Part shown: piece by piece, positions 6,599-13,529 of the stretch
Position numbering within the stretch: the stretch's first letter is position 1
Layout of the letters: each line of letters opens with the position of its first letter
Source: Olsenella sp.
GTDB taxonomy: Bacteria; Actinomycetota; Coriobacteriia; Coriobacteriales; Atopobiaceae
DNA: 16,103 nt
NCBI GenBank assembly: GCA_015062715.1
Contig: SUUD01000021.1
Location: 1-16,103 of the forward strand
Reading direction: 5' to 3'
Translations under genes and position numbers: made by a program
Notes under the pieces: generated by a model
Database searches by the model: none
Told to the model about the DNA's origin: nothing
What the model saw: only the letters and a program-made list of their open reading frames with translations

Positions 6599-6946
6599 AT
6601 GCTCAGGAAGAGGGAGGACCACGTCATCGAGCACCGCTGCATCCGCGGCGGGCACGGCGAGGTCGAGGGGCGCAAGATCATAGAGTGCCCCGAGGAGCTC
6701 TACGGCAAGGGGCGCCTCTTCAACGTCATGACCATGCAGCCGGGCGACACCATCGGCGAGCACGTCCACGAGGGCGAGGAGGAGATCTTCCACTTCCTCT
6801 CGGGCACCGCCGAGTACGACGACAACGGCACCTGGGTCCAGGTTGGCCCCGGTGACACCGTCTTCTGCCGTGACGGCGAGCTGCACGCCATGGTGAACAC
6901 CGGCGACGAGCCCCTCGTCTTCGTTGCGCTCATCGTGTACCGCTAG
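6599..6946 (+). CDS. Small single-domain cupin protein
   Basis: A 115-residue protein that is a single cupin barrel. Motif 1 is GDTIGEHVHEGEEEIFHFLSG, with metal-ligand candidates H55, H57 and E61 or E62. Motif 2 is GDTVFCRDGELHAMVN, with H96 as the fourth ligand. These are the usual two His, Glu and His metal-site positions, so a metal-dependent or sugar- or small-molecule-binding role is plausible, but the substrate cannot be read. The ATG at 6599 is preceded by GGGAGGAG. It follows gltX by 29 bp with no terminator between, so it is probably co-transcribed with gltX; the L-serine dehydratase gene follows 96 bp later. No signal peptide or membrane segment is seen, so it should be cytoplasmic. 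Confidence 0.88.
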   Translation: MLRKREDHVIEHRCIRGGHGEVEGRKIIECPEELYGKGRLFNVMTMQPGDTIGEHVHEGEEEIFHFLSGTAEYDDNGTWVQVGPGDTVFCRDGELHAMVNTGDEPLVFVALIVYR

Positions 6947-6970
6947 GCAGACACGCCCCACGCACGACGT

Positions 6971-6999
6971 GCCCCGCTGCGCCCGCCGCGCCGCGGGGC
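6971..6999 (+). other. GC-rich hairpin between the cupin and serine dehydratase genes
   Basis: GCCCCGC (6971-6977) and GCGGGGC (6993-6999) form a 7-bp stem in the 96-bp gap. No T tract follows, so it may only attenuate or end the gltX-cupin transcript weakly. Confidence 0.35.
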
Positions 7000-7042
7000 C
7001 CTCCATCTCGCACCAAGGCACCACACCAAAGGAGCACCGCCC

Positions 7043-8620
7043 ATGATGACCTCGTCCGCATTCGACATCCTCGGCCCCATCATGGTGGGCCCGTCCAGCT
7101 CGCACACCGCCGGCGCACTGCGCATCGCGTCGGTGGCGCGCTCCTTCACCGCCGGCCAGCCCGACCACGTCACCTTCACCCTCTACAACTCGTTCGCGCG
7201 CACCTACGCCGGCCACGGCACCGACCGCGCGCTCGTGGCGGGCATGCTGGGCCTCACCACCGACGACGAGCGCGTCCGCGACGCCTTCGAGCTCGCGCGC
7301 GAGGCGGGGCTCAGCTACAGCTTCGAGCTGGGCGAGGACGGCGTGGCCGACCACCCCAACACCGTCGATATCCTCATCGAGCGGGCGGGCCGCTCGGTCA
7401 AGCTGCGCGGCGAGTCGCTCGGTGGGGCGCGTGTGCGCCTGAGCCGCGTCAACGACGTGCCCCTCACCCTCACCGGCGACTACCCCACCCTCTTCGTCGC
7501 CCACCGCGACGTGCCCGGCGTGCTCGCCTCGCTCACCTCGATGGTCTCGGCGGCGGGGGCCAACATCGCCACCATGAGCACGTTCCGCCGCGCCAAGGGC
7601 GGCAGCGCCTACAGCGTCTTCGAGATCGACGGCGAGATCCCCGCATGGCTCCCCGAGAGCCTGGGGCATGCCGCCAACGTCGAGTTCGTCACGGTCGTGC
7701 ACATCCCCGGCGCGCCGGTCGCGGCCGACAACGTCGAGCTCACGCACCCCTTCTCGAACGGGGCCGAGCTGCTCGCCGTCTGCGAGGGTGCGGGCTGCTC
7801 CATTGCGCGGGCCATGGAGCTGCGCGAGGCCGAGCTGCGCCCCGGCGAGGACGTGGCGGAGCTCATGGGGCTCGTCGCCGACGCCATGCGCCACGAGGTC
7901 AAGAGCGCCATCGACGAGCCCAAGCGCTCGCTGGGAGGGCTCCTGGGCGGCCAGGCCCGTCGCGTGGCGACGTTTGACGAGGCCGCGTCTGCGCAGCTCC
8001 TGGGCCCGACGCTCACCCGTGCGGCCGCTTACGCCATGGCGGTGCTCGAGCGCTCGGCGAACATGGGCGTCATCGTCGCCGCGCCGACGGCGGGCTCTGC
8101 CGGCGTGGTGCCCGGCGCCCTGTGGGCGTTTGCCGAGGAGGCTGGCATGGGGGCGGACCAGGTGGTCGAGGGCCTCTGGTGCGCGGCGGCCGTGGGGGCC
8201 ATCGTGGCCGAGAACGCCAGCGTATCGGGCGCGGAGGGCGGCTGCCAGGCCGAGGTGGGCACCGCCGCGGCGATGGCGGCCGCGGGCATCGCCGCGATGT
8301 GCGGAGCTGCGCCCGCGACCTGCCTTGACGCGGCATCGATTGTGCTTGCCAACATGCTGGGCCTGGTGTGCGACCCGGTGCGCGGCCTTGTCGAGTACCC
8401 CTGCCAGCTCCGCAACGCGTCGGGCGTGGCCAACGCCATCTGCGCAGCGCAGCTCGCGCTGGCCGGCGTGCCGAGCGCCCTGCCCTTCGACGAGGTCGTG
8501 GACGCCATGAGGCGCGTGGGCGACTCGCTGCCCTCGACGCTGCGCGAGACGGCGCTGGGCGGGCTTGCCACGGCGCCGTCGGCGGGCAGCGCCTGCCTGG
8601 GCTGCCCGGGCTGCCTGTAG
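7043..8620 (+). CDS. sdaA: L-serine dehydratase, iron-sulfur dependent, fused beta-ACT-alpha chain
   Basis: Deaminates L-serine to pyruvate and ammonia using a [4Fe-4S] cluster. At 525 residues it is a single chain joining what some bacteria split into beta and alpha subunits. The beta domain (about 1-145) has GPIMVGPSSSHTAGA (11-25). An ACT-type regulatory domain follows (about 148-220, with RDVPGVLASLTSMVSAAGAN). The alpha domain (about 235-525) has APTAGSAGVVPGALW (347-361). The cluster ligands are expected to be C401 (GGCQAEVG), C443 (CDPVRG) and C454 (YPCQ). The C-terminus ends CLGCPGCL, with C518, C521 and penultimate C524. In Legionella type 2 serine dehydratase a C-terminal cysteine enters the active site as fourth cluster ligand, and C524 is placed to do so. 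GGAG lies 8 nt before the ATG at 7043; ATG 7046 is an equal alternative. The gene is plus-strand behind the cupin gene. Confidence 0.95.
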   Translation: MMTSSAFDILGPIMVGPSSSHTAGALRIASVARSFTAGQPDHVTFTLYNSFARTYAGHGTDRALVAGMLGLTTDDERVRDAFELAREAGLSYSFELGEDGVADHPNTVDILIERAGRSVKLRGESLGGARVRLSRVNDVPLTLTGDYPTLFVAHRDVPGVLASLTSMVSAAGANIATMSTFRRAKGGSAYSVFEIDGEIPAWLPESLGHAANVEFVTVVHIPGAPVAADNVELTHPFSNGAELLAVCEGAGCSIARAMELREAELRPGEDVAELMGLVADAMRHEVKSAIDEPKRSLGGLLGGQARRVATFDEAASAQLLGPTLTRAAAYAMAVLERSANMGVIVAAPTAGSAGVVPGALWAFAEEAGMGADQVVEGLWCAAAVGAIVAENASVSGAEGGCQAEVGTAAAMAAAGIAAMCGAAPATCLDAASIVLANMLGLVCDPVRGLVEYPCQLRNASGVANAICAAQLALAGVPSALPFDEVVDAMRRVGDSLPSTLRETALGGLATAPSAGSACLGCPGCL

Positions 8621-8633
8621 GCGTGCCATCAGC

Positions 8634-8699
8634 GGGACACCCAGCCCGGAGGATTCGTCCCACTCTGGGACACCCAGCCCGGAGGATTTGTCCCACTCT
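8634..8699 (+). repeat. Two tandem 33-bp repeat units
   Basis: Two units of period 33 bp (8634-8666 and 8667-8699) begin GGGACACCCAGCCCGGAGGA and end with GTCCCACTCT. They differ at one position (C in unit 1, T in unit 2, before GTCCC). Each unit has short inverted ends (GGGACA/TGTCCC in unit 2), so each can fold on its own. They start 13 bp after the serine dehydratase stop codon, in the gap before cca. Confidence 0.9.
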
Positions 8700-8752
8700 G
8701 GGCTCCGCGCTCGCTTCGCTCGCTCATTCGCTGCGCTCATGAGTCGCCCAAG

Positions 8753-8782
8753 GTGGGACAAATCCTCCGGGCTGGGTGTCCC
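8753..8782 (-). repeat. Inverted copy of the 33-bp repeat unit
   Basis: This 30-bp segment is the exact reverse complement of 8667-8696 in the second tandem unit. The two could form a 30-bp stem around a 56-nt loop in a read-through transcript from the serine dehydratase gene. The loop contains a GCTCGC/TTCGCTCGC-rich stretch and the palindrome CTCATGAG (8736-8743). The arrangement resembles a REP/BIME-type intergenic repeat cluster. Confidence 0.88.
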
Positions 8783-8843
8783 GCGCCAGAAACCGCAAAC
8801 GTTACCTGCCCGCCTGCAGAGCTCCGCACGCCATGGGAGTCGT

Positions 8844-8849
8844 TATACT
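8844..8849 (+). promoter_or_regulatory. Putative cca -10 element
   Basis: TATACT, the same hexamer as before gltX, lies 34 nt before the cca start. No clear -35 is seen. It is consistent with a separate cca promoter beyond the repeat cluster. Confidence 0.4.
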
Positions 8850-8882
8850 TGCTGAAAGCATGATGACAGGGGGGAGGTCGAG

Positions 8883-10289
8883 TTGCCGCAGGCCATGGTC
8901 GACACGACCCCCATGCCCGCCGTCCCCGCCTACGCCCTGCGCGTCGTCGACGCCCTCGAGGCCGCCGGCCACGAGGCCTGGGTCGTAGGCGGCTGGGTGC
9001 GCGACGCGCTTCTCGGCAACCCCTCGCACGACGTCGACGTCACCTGCGACGCCCTCTGGCAGGACAGCGCCCGCGTCCTGCGCGCGGCCGGCATCGAGGT
9101 CCACGAGACGGGTACCCGCCACGGCACCGTCACGGCCGTGGTCGACCACAAGCCCGTCGAGGTCACCACGTACCGCGTCGAGGGCTCCTACTCAGACATG
9201 CGCCACCCCGACCAGGTCCTCTTCGTCACATCGGTCGAAGACGACCTCGCCCGTCGCGACTTCACCGTCAACGCCATGGCCTACCACCCCACCCGCGGGC
9301 TTCTCGACCCGTTTGGCGGGCAGCGCGACCTCGCCCTTGGCGTCATCCGCGCCGTCGGCGAGCCCGAGCGGCGCTTCTCGGAGGACGCCCTGCGCATCCT
9401 GCGGGCCGTGCGCTTCGCCTGCCGCATGGGCTTCACGATAGAGCCCGCCACCGCCGCGGCCCTCTTCCAGATGGCACCCAACCTCGCGCACGTCTCGCGC
9501 GAGCGCATTGGCAGCGAGGTCGACGGCATCGTGCGCTCGGGGCGCCTCGCGTGGGCCATGTCGGCCTGCCAGGAGGTCCTGGTCGCCGCCATCACCGAAA
9601 TGGCGCCCATGGTGGGCTTCGAGCAGCGCAGCCCCTACCACTGCCACGACGTCTGGCGCCACACTGCCGAGGTCGTGGCGGGCGTGGAGGCGTTCTCGGG
9701 GTGCACCGCGTCCCCGCAGCTGCGCTGGGCGTCGATCCTGCACGACATCGGCAAACCGCACACCTTCACCGTGGGCGAGAACGGCCAGGGGCACTTCTAC
9801 GGGCACCCGGCCGCGGGCGCCAAGATCGCGCATTGCGTGTTCCGGCGCCTCGCGCTGCCCGGCGACCTCGAGCGCCAGGTCACGGCCCTCGTGCGCTACC
9901 ACGACCGCCCGGTCAAGGCCACGCGCCACTCGGTCCTGCGGATGCTGTCCGACCTCGACTCTGCCTGCCCGGGCCAGGCACGGGGCCTTGCCTTCGAGCT
10001 GCTCGTCCTCAAGCGCGCCGACGCGATGGGCAAGGCGCCCTCGTTCCGCGGCTATGCCTGCGAGGTCGACAAGGTCGAGGCCATGCTGCGCGAGACCCTC
10101 TCCGGCCACGCGCCGTTCCGCACGAACGACCTGGCGATCAGCGGCCGCGACGTCATTGGGGCGGCGGGGCTCAAGCCCGGCCCCTGGGTGGGTGAGGTGC
10201 TCGAGCAGTGCCTGCGCGAGGTCGTCCACGGCAGGCTGGACAACGACCGCGAGGCGCAGCTCCGCTGGCTTGCGGGGTACCTGGGGTAG
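8883..10289 (+). CDS. cca: CCA-adding tRNA nucleotidyltransferase with HD domain
   Basis: Adds or repairs the 3' CCA of tRNA. The 468-residue protein has the class II nucleotidyltransferase head: WVVGGWVRDALLGNPSHDVDV (33-53) with catalytic D50 and D52 of DxD, then RRDFTVNAMAYHP, which follows the active-site region, and SEDALRILRAVRFACRMGF. The C-terminal half has an HD domain with ILHDIGKP (H287, D288) and a downstream histidine-rich stretch, as in bacterial Cca proteins with phosphatase or phosphodiesterase activity. The TTG at 8883 has GGAGG 5 nt upstream; the in-frame ATG at 8895 is 17 nt from it and less likely. It is convergent with the flippase-like gene, 15 bp between stops. Both tRNA genes in this window already encode CCA, so here the enzyme probably serves mainly in repair, or for tRNAs encoded elsewhere. 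Confidence 0.94.
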   Translation: MPQAMVDTTPMPAVPAYALRVVDALEAAGHEAWVVGGWVRDALLGNPSHDVDVTCDALWQDSARVLRAAGIEVHETGTRHGTVTAVVDHKPVEVTTYRVEGSYSDMRHPDQVLFVTSVEDDLARRDFTVNAMAYHPTRGLLDPFGGQRDLALGVIRAVGEPERRFSEDALRILRAVRFACRMGFTIEPATAAALFQMAPNLAHVSRERIGSEVDGIVRSGRLAWAMSACQEVLVAAITEMAPMVGFEQRSPYHCHDVWRHTAEVVAGVEAFSGCTASPQLRWASILHDIGKPHTFTVGENGQGHFYGHPAAGAKIAHCVFRRLALPGDLERQVTALVRYHDRPVKATRHSVLRMLSDLDSACPGQARGLAFELLVLKRADAMGKAPSFRGYACEVDKVEAMLRETLSGHAPFRTNDLAISGRDVIGAAGLKPGPWVGEVLEQCLREVVHGRLDNDREAQLRWLAGYLG

Positions 10290-10304
10290 GCCCGATCTCC
10301 TCCC

Positions 10305-11585
10305 CTACTTGGTGCTGCGGCGATGCCCGCCGCCACGCTGGCGCTTGTGGCGCTCGGTCCAGCTCTCGCGGCGCGCCGGGGCAATGCGCACGCCGTCCGG
10401 CCTGCGGCCGCCACCCATCTTGGTGGCCGTGTTCCAGCGCTGATAGAGGCTCTGCTTGCCGCTCGAGCGCAGACCCAGCATGGTGGGCATGATGATGGTG
10501 GGGGCAAAGTAGCACACGATGCGCCACACCACGAAGCCGGCGCTCACGAACGGCCCGAACATGTCGCCGAAGAAGAGGGCGAAGCCCGCCTCGGCGCCGC
10601 CCGTGCCGCCGGGCAGGGGCACCGCGTTCGAGAACATCTGGACCATGGCGCCGGCCAGGATGACCGCCGGCAGCGCGGCCTTGCGGCCAAAGGCGTGCAG
10701 GACGAACCAGGGCACGGCGGCCAGCACCACCATCTGCGCCACGAGAAGCACGAGGATGGCGGCGAGCCCCTTGGGATGGCCAATCATGGACTTGAAGGCG
10801 CTGGCGAACTCCGTGGTCTGGCGGTTCACCAGGTTGTACCACTTCTCGTAGTTGCGCAGCAGGCCCCTCTTGGACAGGAACTTGATGACGGAGTTGCCCA
10901 CGCGCATGACCACCATGGGGCGCAGGCACACCAGGAGGGGCACCGTGAACTGCAGCACGTTGGCGAGGAAGCACACCACGTCGACCAGGATGATCGCGCC
11001 GTGGGTGCGGTAGTAGACGGGGAAGCCAATCACCAGCGCGCACCCCATGAACACGACCTGCGCCAGCTGGAAGACGAAGAACTTGGTGAACTGCGTGGCG
11101 AAGGCCTCCTCGGCGTCCAGCCCGGTGCGCGTGAGGCGCACGATCTCGGCGGGGCCGGCGCCCGAGGCGCCCGGCGTGAGGTTGCCAAAGAAGATGCTGG
11201 CCGCGCACACCGACACGAGGTCGAGCACGCCCGCCGGCGAGTCGCGGTCAAACCACACGGCCACGGCGTACGACGCCACGCCCAGCACGAAGTACAGGCC
11301 ATAGCAGAGAAGCGCGCCGATGACCCAGCCGGCCTTCACCTTGGAGAGCGCGTCGACGATCTGGGCGGTCTGGCCCGTGGCAGTGAGGTACACCACGTAG
11401 ATGGCGATGACCAGGACCAGGAAGAGCGCGCCCTTGATAGCGCCGGAGACGTCGTCGCCCTCCTCGTGGCCCGAACTCGTGGCCTTGGGCTTGGGCGCCA
11501 GCCTGCGGGCCTTGTCGGCCACGCCGCCAAGCGCAGACGAGGCGCGCGAGAACAGGCCGTTCCCACCTTTCCTCTCGTCCGCCAT
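10305..11585 (-). CDS. Flippase-like integral membrane protein (LPG_synthase_TM / UPF0104 type)
   Basis: A 426-residue polytopic protein of the family that includes the membrane half of MprF (lysylphosphatidylglycerol synthase) and related lipid flippases. It has a soluble N-terminal 45 residues, then hydrophobic segments starting about 51, 86, 122, 168, 198, 272, 305 and 343, and a very basic C-terminal tail (376-426) expected in the cytoplasm. The two hallmark motifs are present: NLTPGASGAGPAEIVRL (135-151) and PLPGGTGGAEAGFALFF (323-339). There is no aminoacyl-transferase domain, so it is not a complete MprF. The ATG at 11585 (MADERK) has GGGAGG 8 nt upstream and is preferred to one 45 nt further out that falls in the leader hairpin. 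A role in lipid or glycolipid translocation is inferred from the family; the substrate is unknown. Confidence 0.87.
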   Translation of the reverse strand: MADERKGGNGLFSRASSALGGVADKARRLAPKPKATSSGHEEGDDVSGAIKGALFLVLVIAIYVVYLTATGQTAQIVDALSKVKAGWVIGALLCYGLYFVLGVASYAVAVWFDRDSPAGVLDLVSVCAASIFFGNLTPGASGAGPAEIVRLTRTGLDAEEAFATQFTKFFVFQLAQVVFMGCALVIGFPVYYRTHGAIILVDVVCFLANVLQFTVPLLVCLRPMVVMRVGNSVIKFLSKRGLLRNYEKWYNLVNRQTTEFASAFKSMIGHPKGLAAILVLLVAQMVVLAAVPWFVLHAFGRKAALPAVILAGAMVQMFSNAVPLPGGTGGAEAGFALFFGDMFGPFVSAGFVVWRIVCYFAPTIIMPTMLGLRSSGKQSLYQRWNTATKMGGGRRPDGVRIAPARRESWTERHKRQRGGGHRRSTK

Positions 11586-11604
11586 GGTATGCGCCTCCCT
11601 CAAA

Positions 11605-11626
11605 GGAGCCCGCTTGCGCGGGCTCC
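11605..11626 (-). promoter_or_regulatory. 5' leader hairpin of the flippase-like gene
   Basis: On the minus strand GGAGCCCGC and GCGGGCTCC form a perfect 9-bp stem closed by GCAA, a GNRA-type tetraloop, followed by TTT and then the GGGAGG ribosome-binding site. It lies between the candidate -10 (11651-11646) and the start codon. It could be a weak attenuator or an mRNA-stabilising 5' hairpin. Confidence 0.5.
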
Positions 11627-11645
11627 GCATGGTCTCGAAGCATTG

Positions 11646-11651
11646 ATTCTA
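11646..11651 (-). promoter_or_regulatory. Putative -10 element of the flippase-like gene
   Basis: TAGAAT on the minus strand, 61 nt before the start codon, would give a leader of about 54 nt that contains the GNRA-capped hairpin. No good -35 lies 16-18 nt upstream. Confidence 0.35.
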
Positions 11652-11784
11652 CCGCATGGGTGGGGACGCGGGGTGAATCCAGTGACTATCCAAAGCATGC
11701 GGAAGGGCGGCGCGCATGCGCTCTCTTCCGCGCAGAGAGGACGGCCGCCGACGAAGGAGACGCGTTCGAAGACATGAGCGGCAA
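11652..11784. other. Non-coding stretch rich in small dyads
   Basis: Together with the element to its right this forms a 492-bp gap without a convincing gene. It holds several nested inverted repeats: GCATGCG/CGCATGC (11695-11701, 11713-11719), CTCTC/GAGAG around a 9-nt loop (11721-11739), and GGCGGC/GCCGCC enclosing them. I recognise no RNA family. An open frame crosses it on the minus strand (11649-11942) but has no RBS or recognisable domain. Confidence 0.4.
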
Positions 11785-11989
11785 CGCCTTGGCGCGATTG
11801 ACGTGATTCCGGTCACTGATACCCGTGCAAAATAGCCCAACTGCCACATTCTCATGGCAAACGGGGCAATCCGATCACTCAAAGGGCGCCGTTCGATGAT
11901 GATGAGACAAGGATGAGGGCAAAGTGTCGGGTTAATGACCATTCAGACGGGCTTCCGATGACCGGAATCTCGTCAATCGCGCCAAGGCG
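11785..11989. mobile_element. 205-bp element with 31-bp inverted repeats (MITE-like or IS remnant)
   Basis: The left end (11785-11815, starting CGCCTTGGCGCGATTGACG) and the right end (11959-11989) are inverted repeats matching at 30 of 31 positions. The 143 bp between contain no credible gene but include a small TGCCA/TGGCA hairpin (11842-11859). My hand count of 11821-11940 is 63 G+C of 120 (about 52%), well below the coding DNA around it. This looks like a non-autonomous mobile element or a collapsed insertion sequence. No clear target-site duplication is visible at the outer edges (GCAA to the left, GTAA to the right), so mobility is inference, and an RNA gene or regulatory cruciform is possible. 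Confidence 0.55.
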
Positions 11990-12077
11990 GTAAGAGACAA
12001 CGCCACAGGGGGCTCCAGACGCATCTCATATGGGGCTCGATGGTCGACCCATGACCCATCCCAGGCTCTCTCCGGCC

Positions 12078-13037
12078 CTACAGCAGCGCCTCGCAGCTCG
12101 CCACGAGGTCGTCCCAGCCGTTCCCGCGCGCAAGCCCGGCGATGGCCTCGAGGCACGCCCGGGCGTCCTCGCCCAGCTCCTGGCGAGCGGCCTGGGCCAC
12201 GTAGCGGCCAAACTCGGCCACGGGGTCGTCGAGGGCGGGTATCCCCGCCACGGGCCCGTCGCCCAGGGAGGCCGCCACGATCGCCGTGGCGGCGGCGAAG
12301 TCGTCCGCGCCCATCTCGCCGGCCAGCCGCTCGGCCACGCCCGCCTTGACGTAGCATGTGAGGCCCGAGTACTCGGGCATGACGTCGTTGTCGACGCCCT
12401 CGCGGAACAGCCAGTCGCGGATCTGGTCCGTCTCGGGCTCGATCATCGCGACCGCGTGGATGCGGCCCCAGCCGCGCACCTTGCGCCCCATCGCGAGCAG
12501 CTCCTGGTTGGGATGGGACCACTCCTGGGCGTTCCGGGCGCAGAAGAAGGTGAACTCGTCCGAGAGCGCGAGGTTGCGCACGACATCCTTCATCATCTCG
12601 TCCGGCTCGGAGACCATCTCGAGGATGGACAGGCCGAGCTTGACCATCTCCTTGTCCGTGGAGGCCAGGATGGGAAGGACCGCGCTGCCGTAGAGGGCCT
12701 GGGCGTTGACCCGCGGAGCCACCTCGGCCACGGCCTGCTGGACCTGGCCGACCAGGTCGATGGCACGGTGCTCGGCCAGCAGCTGCGAGAGGGTGGCCTC
12801 CGCCGCGTCATGGCCTCCCGCGCAGGTCGTCTCGAGGGCGCCCACGATCGTCTGCACGATGTCCTCGGGCAGCTCGGGCGGGGCCGAGTGGTAGATGCAG
12901 ATCCCGTCCATCGCCCCGTCGGCGAAGAGCGCCTCGGTCTCGTCGCGGGCGTAGTCACCCAGGTCAAAGCCCTCAGGCAGCCTGCCGTCGACGATGCTCG
13001 TCACGATGTGGTCGTAGATTGCCCTGTCTGCAGCCAT
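12078..13037 (-). CDS. Uncharacterised 319-residue helical protein
   Basis: I do not recognise a named family with certainty. The protein is soluble, acidic and mostly helical, with leucine/alanine-rich segments suggesting HEAT-like or other alpha-alpha repeats. The most distinctive segment is RKVRGWGRIHAV (185-196) followed by EPETDQIRDWLFREGVDN, which recalls hypothetical proteins of gut bacteria, so it may belong to a conserved but unnamed family. It has no signal peptide, membrane segment or catalytic motif. The ATG at 13037 has AGAGGGGG about 7 nt upstream, held in the loop of a hairpin (13037-13059). It lies 49 bp downstream of the MmcQ/YjbR-like gene on the same strand and may be co-transcribed with it. 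No terminator is apparent after its stop; the low-GC inverted-repeat element begins 88 bp beyond. Confidence 0.75.
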   Translation of the reverse strand: MAADRAIYDHIVTSIVDGRLPEGFDLGDYARDETEALFADGAMDGICIYHSAPPELPEDIVQTIVGALETTCAGGHDAAEATLSQLLAEHRAIDLVGQVQQAVAEVAPRVNAQALYGSAVLPILASTDKEMVKLGLSILEMVSEPDEMMKDVVRNLALSDEFTFFCARNAQEWSHPNQELLAMGRKVRGWGRIHAVAMIEPETDQIRDWLFREGVDNDVMPEYSGLTCYVKAGVAERLAGEMGADDFAAATAIVAASLGDGPVAGIPALDDPVAEFGRYVAQAARQELGEDARACLEAIAGLARGNGWDDLVASCEALL

Positions 13038-13059
13038 GCCGGCCCCCTCTCTGCCGGCA
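13037..13059 (-). promoter_or_regulatory. Hairpin presenting the RBS of the 319-residue protein
   Basis: On the minus strand TGCCGGC (13059-13053) pairs with GCCGGCA (13043-13037), a 7-bp perfect stem. The purine-rich Shine-Dalgarno AGAGAGGGG forms the 9-nt loop, and the first base of the ATG closes the stem. This could tune translation initiation; that is inference. Confidence 0.5.
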
Positions 13060-13086
13060 CCATTGTCGCACAGCTCTAGCGCTGCT

Positions 13087-13437
13087 TCACCCTACAAAAG
13101 CATAGGCCTTGTCCAGCAGGTCGCGCACCTCGTCGTCGGCCACCTCGCCGAGCAGGACGGTGACCCAGCGGTTCTGGTTCATGCGCCAGGCGGGGCGGAA
13201 GCCCTCGCGCGTGCGCAACCTGGCCACCTCGCGCGGGTCGAGCCGCACGTTGAGGATGTCGATGCGGCCGTCGCCGGGCACGTCCACCGAGCGGCACCGG
13301 ATGTTCTTGGTGGCGGCGAACCACTTGGCGTTGCCGGGATGCGAGAAGACGCCGACGCTCTTGTCCCCCTCGAACGAGCTAGCGGGCTCGACCGCATAGG
13401 TCGCAAGCAGGTATGCATGAACGTCGGCGAGCGTCAT
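13087..13437 (-). CDS. MmcQ/YjbR-family protein
   Basis: A 116-residue protein of the MmcQ/YjbR (CyaY-like fold, proposed DNA-binding) family and of normal length. Typical features are an aromatic/lysine core around GNAKWFAATKNIRCRSVDV (46-64), a segment DILNVRLDPREVARLRTREGF leading into PAWRMNQNRWVTVLL, and a C-terminal helix DEVRDLLDKAYAFV. Molecular function is not established for the family. The ATG at 13437 is chosen because GAGGAGG lies 5 nt upstream. It sits just downstream of the tRNA operon terminator (13498-13521) and 49 bp upstream of the 319-residue protein gene. I see no strong promoter between the terminator and the gene. Confidence 0.85.
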   Translation of the reverse strand: MTLADVHAYLLATYAVEPASSFEGDKSVGVFSHPGNAKWFAATKNIRCRSVDVPGDGRIDILNVRLDPREVARLRTREGFRPAWRMNQNRWVTVLLGEVADDEVRDLLDKAYAFVG

Positions 13438-13497
13438 CGTTTCCTCCTCTGCGGGGCAGCCCCTGAGCAAAGCTTAGCGCTTATGCAAATGTATACG

Positions 13498-13521
13498 AAA
13501 ACAGGCCCCATGTGGGGCCTG
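13498..13521 (-). terminator. Terminator of the tRNA operon
   Basis: On the minus strand CAGGCCCC (13521-13514) and GGGGCCTG (13509-13502) form a perfect 8-bp stem with an ACAT loop, followed by TTTT (13501-13498). It begins 8 bp after the CCA end of tRNA-Glu. Confidence 0.85.
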
Positions 13522-13529
13522 CGGGGTTT

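Noticed and set aside
6248..8761. An 837-codon open frame on the minus strand opposite the gltX end, cupin and sdaA
   Set aside because: It is antisense to three recognisable genes, runs through a repeat cluster, and has Ala/Arg/His-rich low-complexity composition typical of shadow frames in GC-rich DNA.
11649..11942. A 97-codon minus-strand open frame in the long non-coding gap
   Set aside because: It spans the left inverted repeat, has no RBS and no recognisable domain, and becomes Arg/Pro-rich after the element; I could not identify it as a transposase fragment.
12030..13079. A 349-codon plus-strand open frame opposite the 319-residue protein
   Set aside because: The minus-strand gene has a Shine-Dalgarno and a normal amino-acid mixture; the plus-strand product is Gly/Arg/His-rich without motifs. 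Since the minus-strand protein is itself uncharacterised, this choice is a little less certain than the others.
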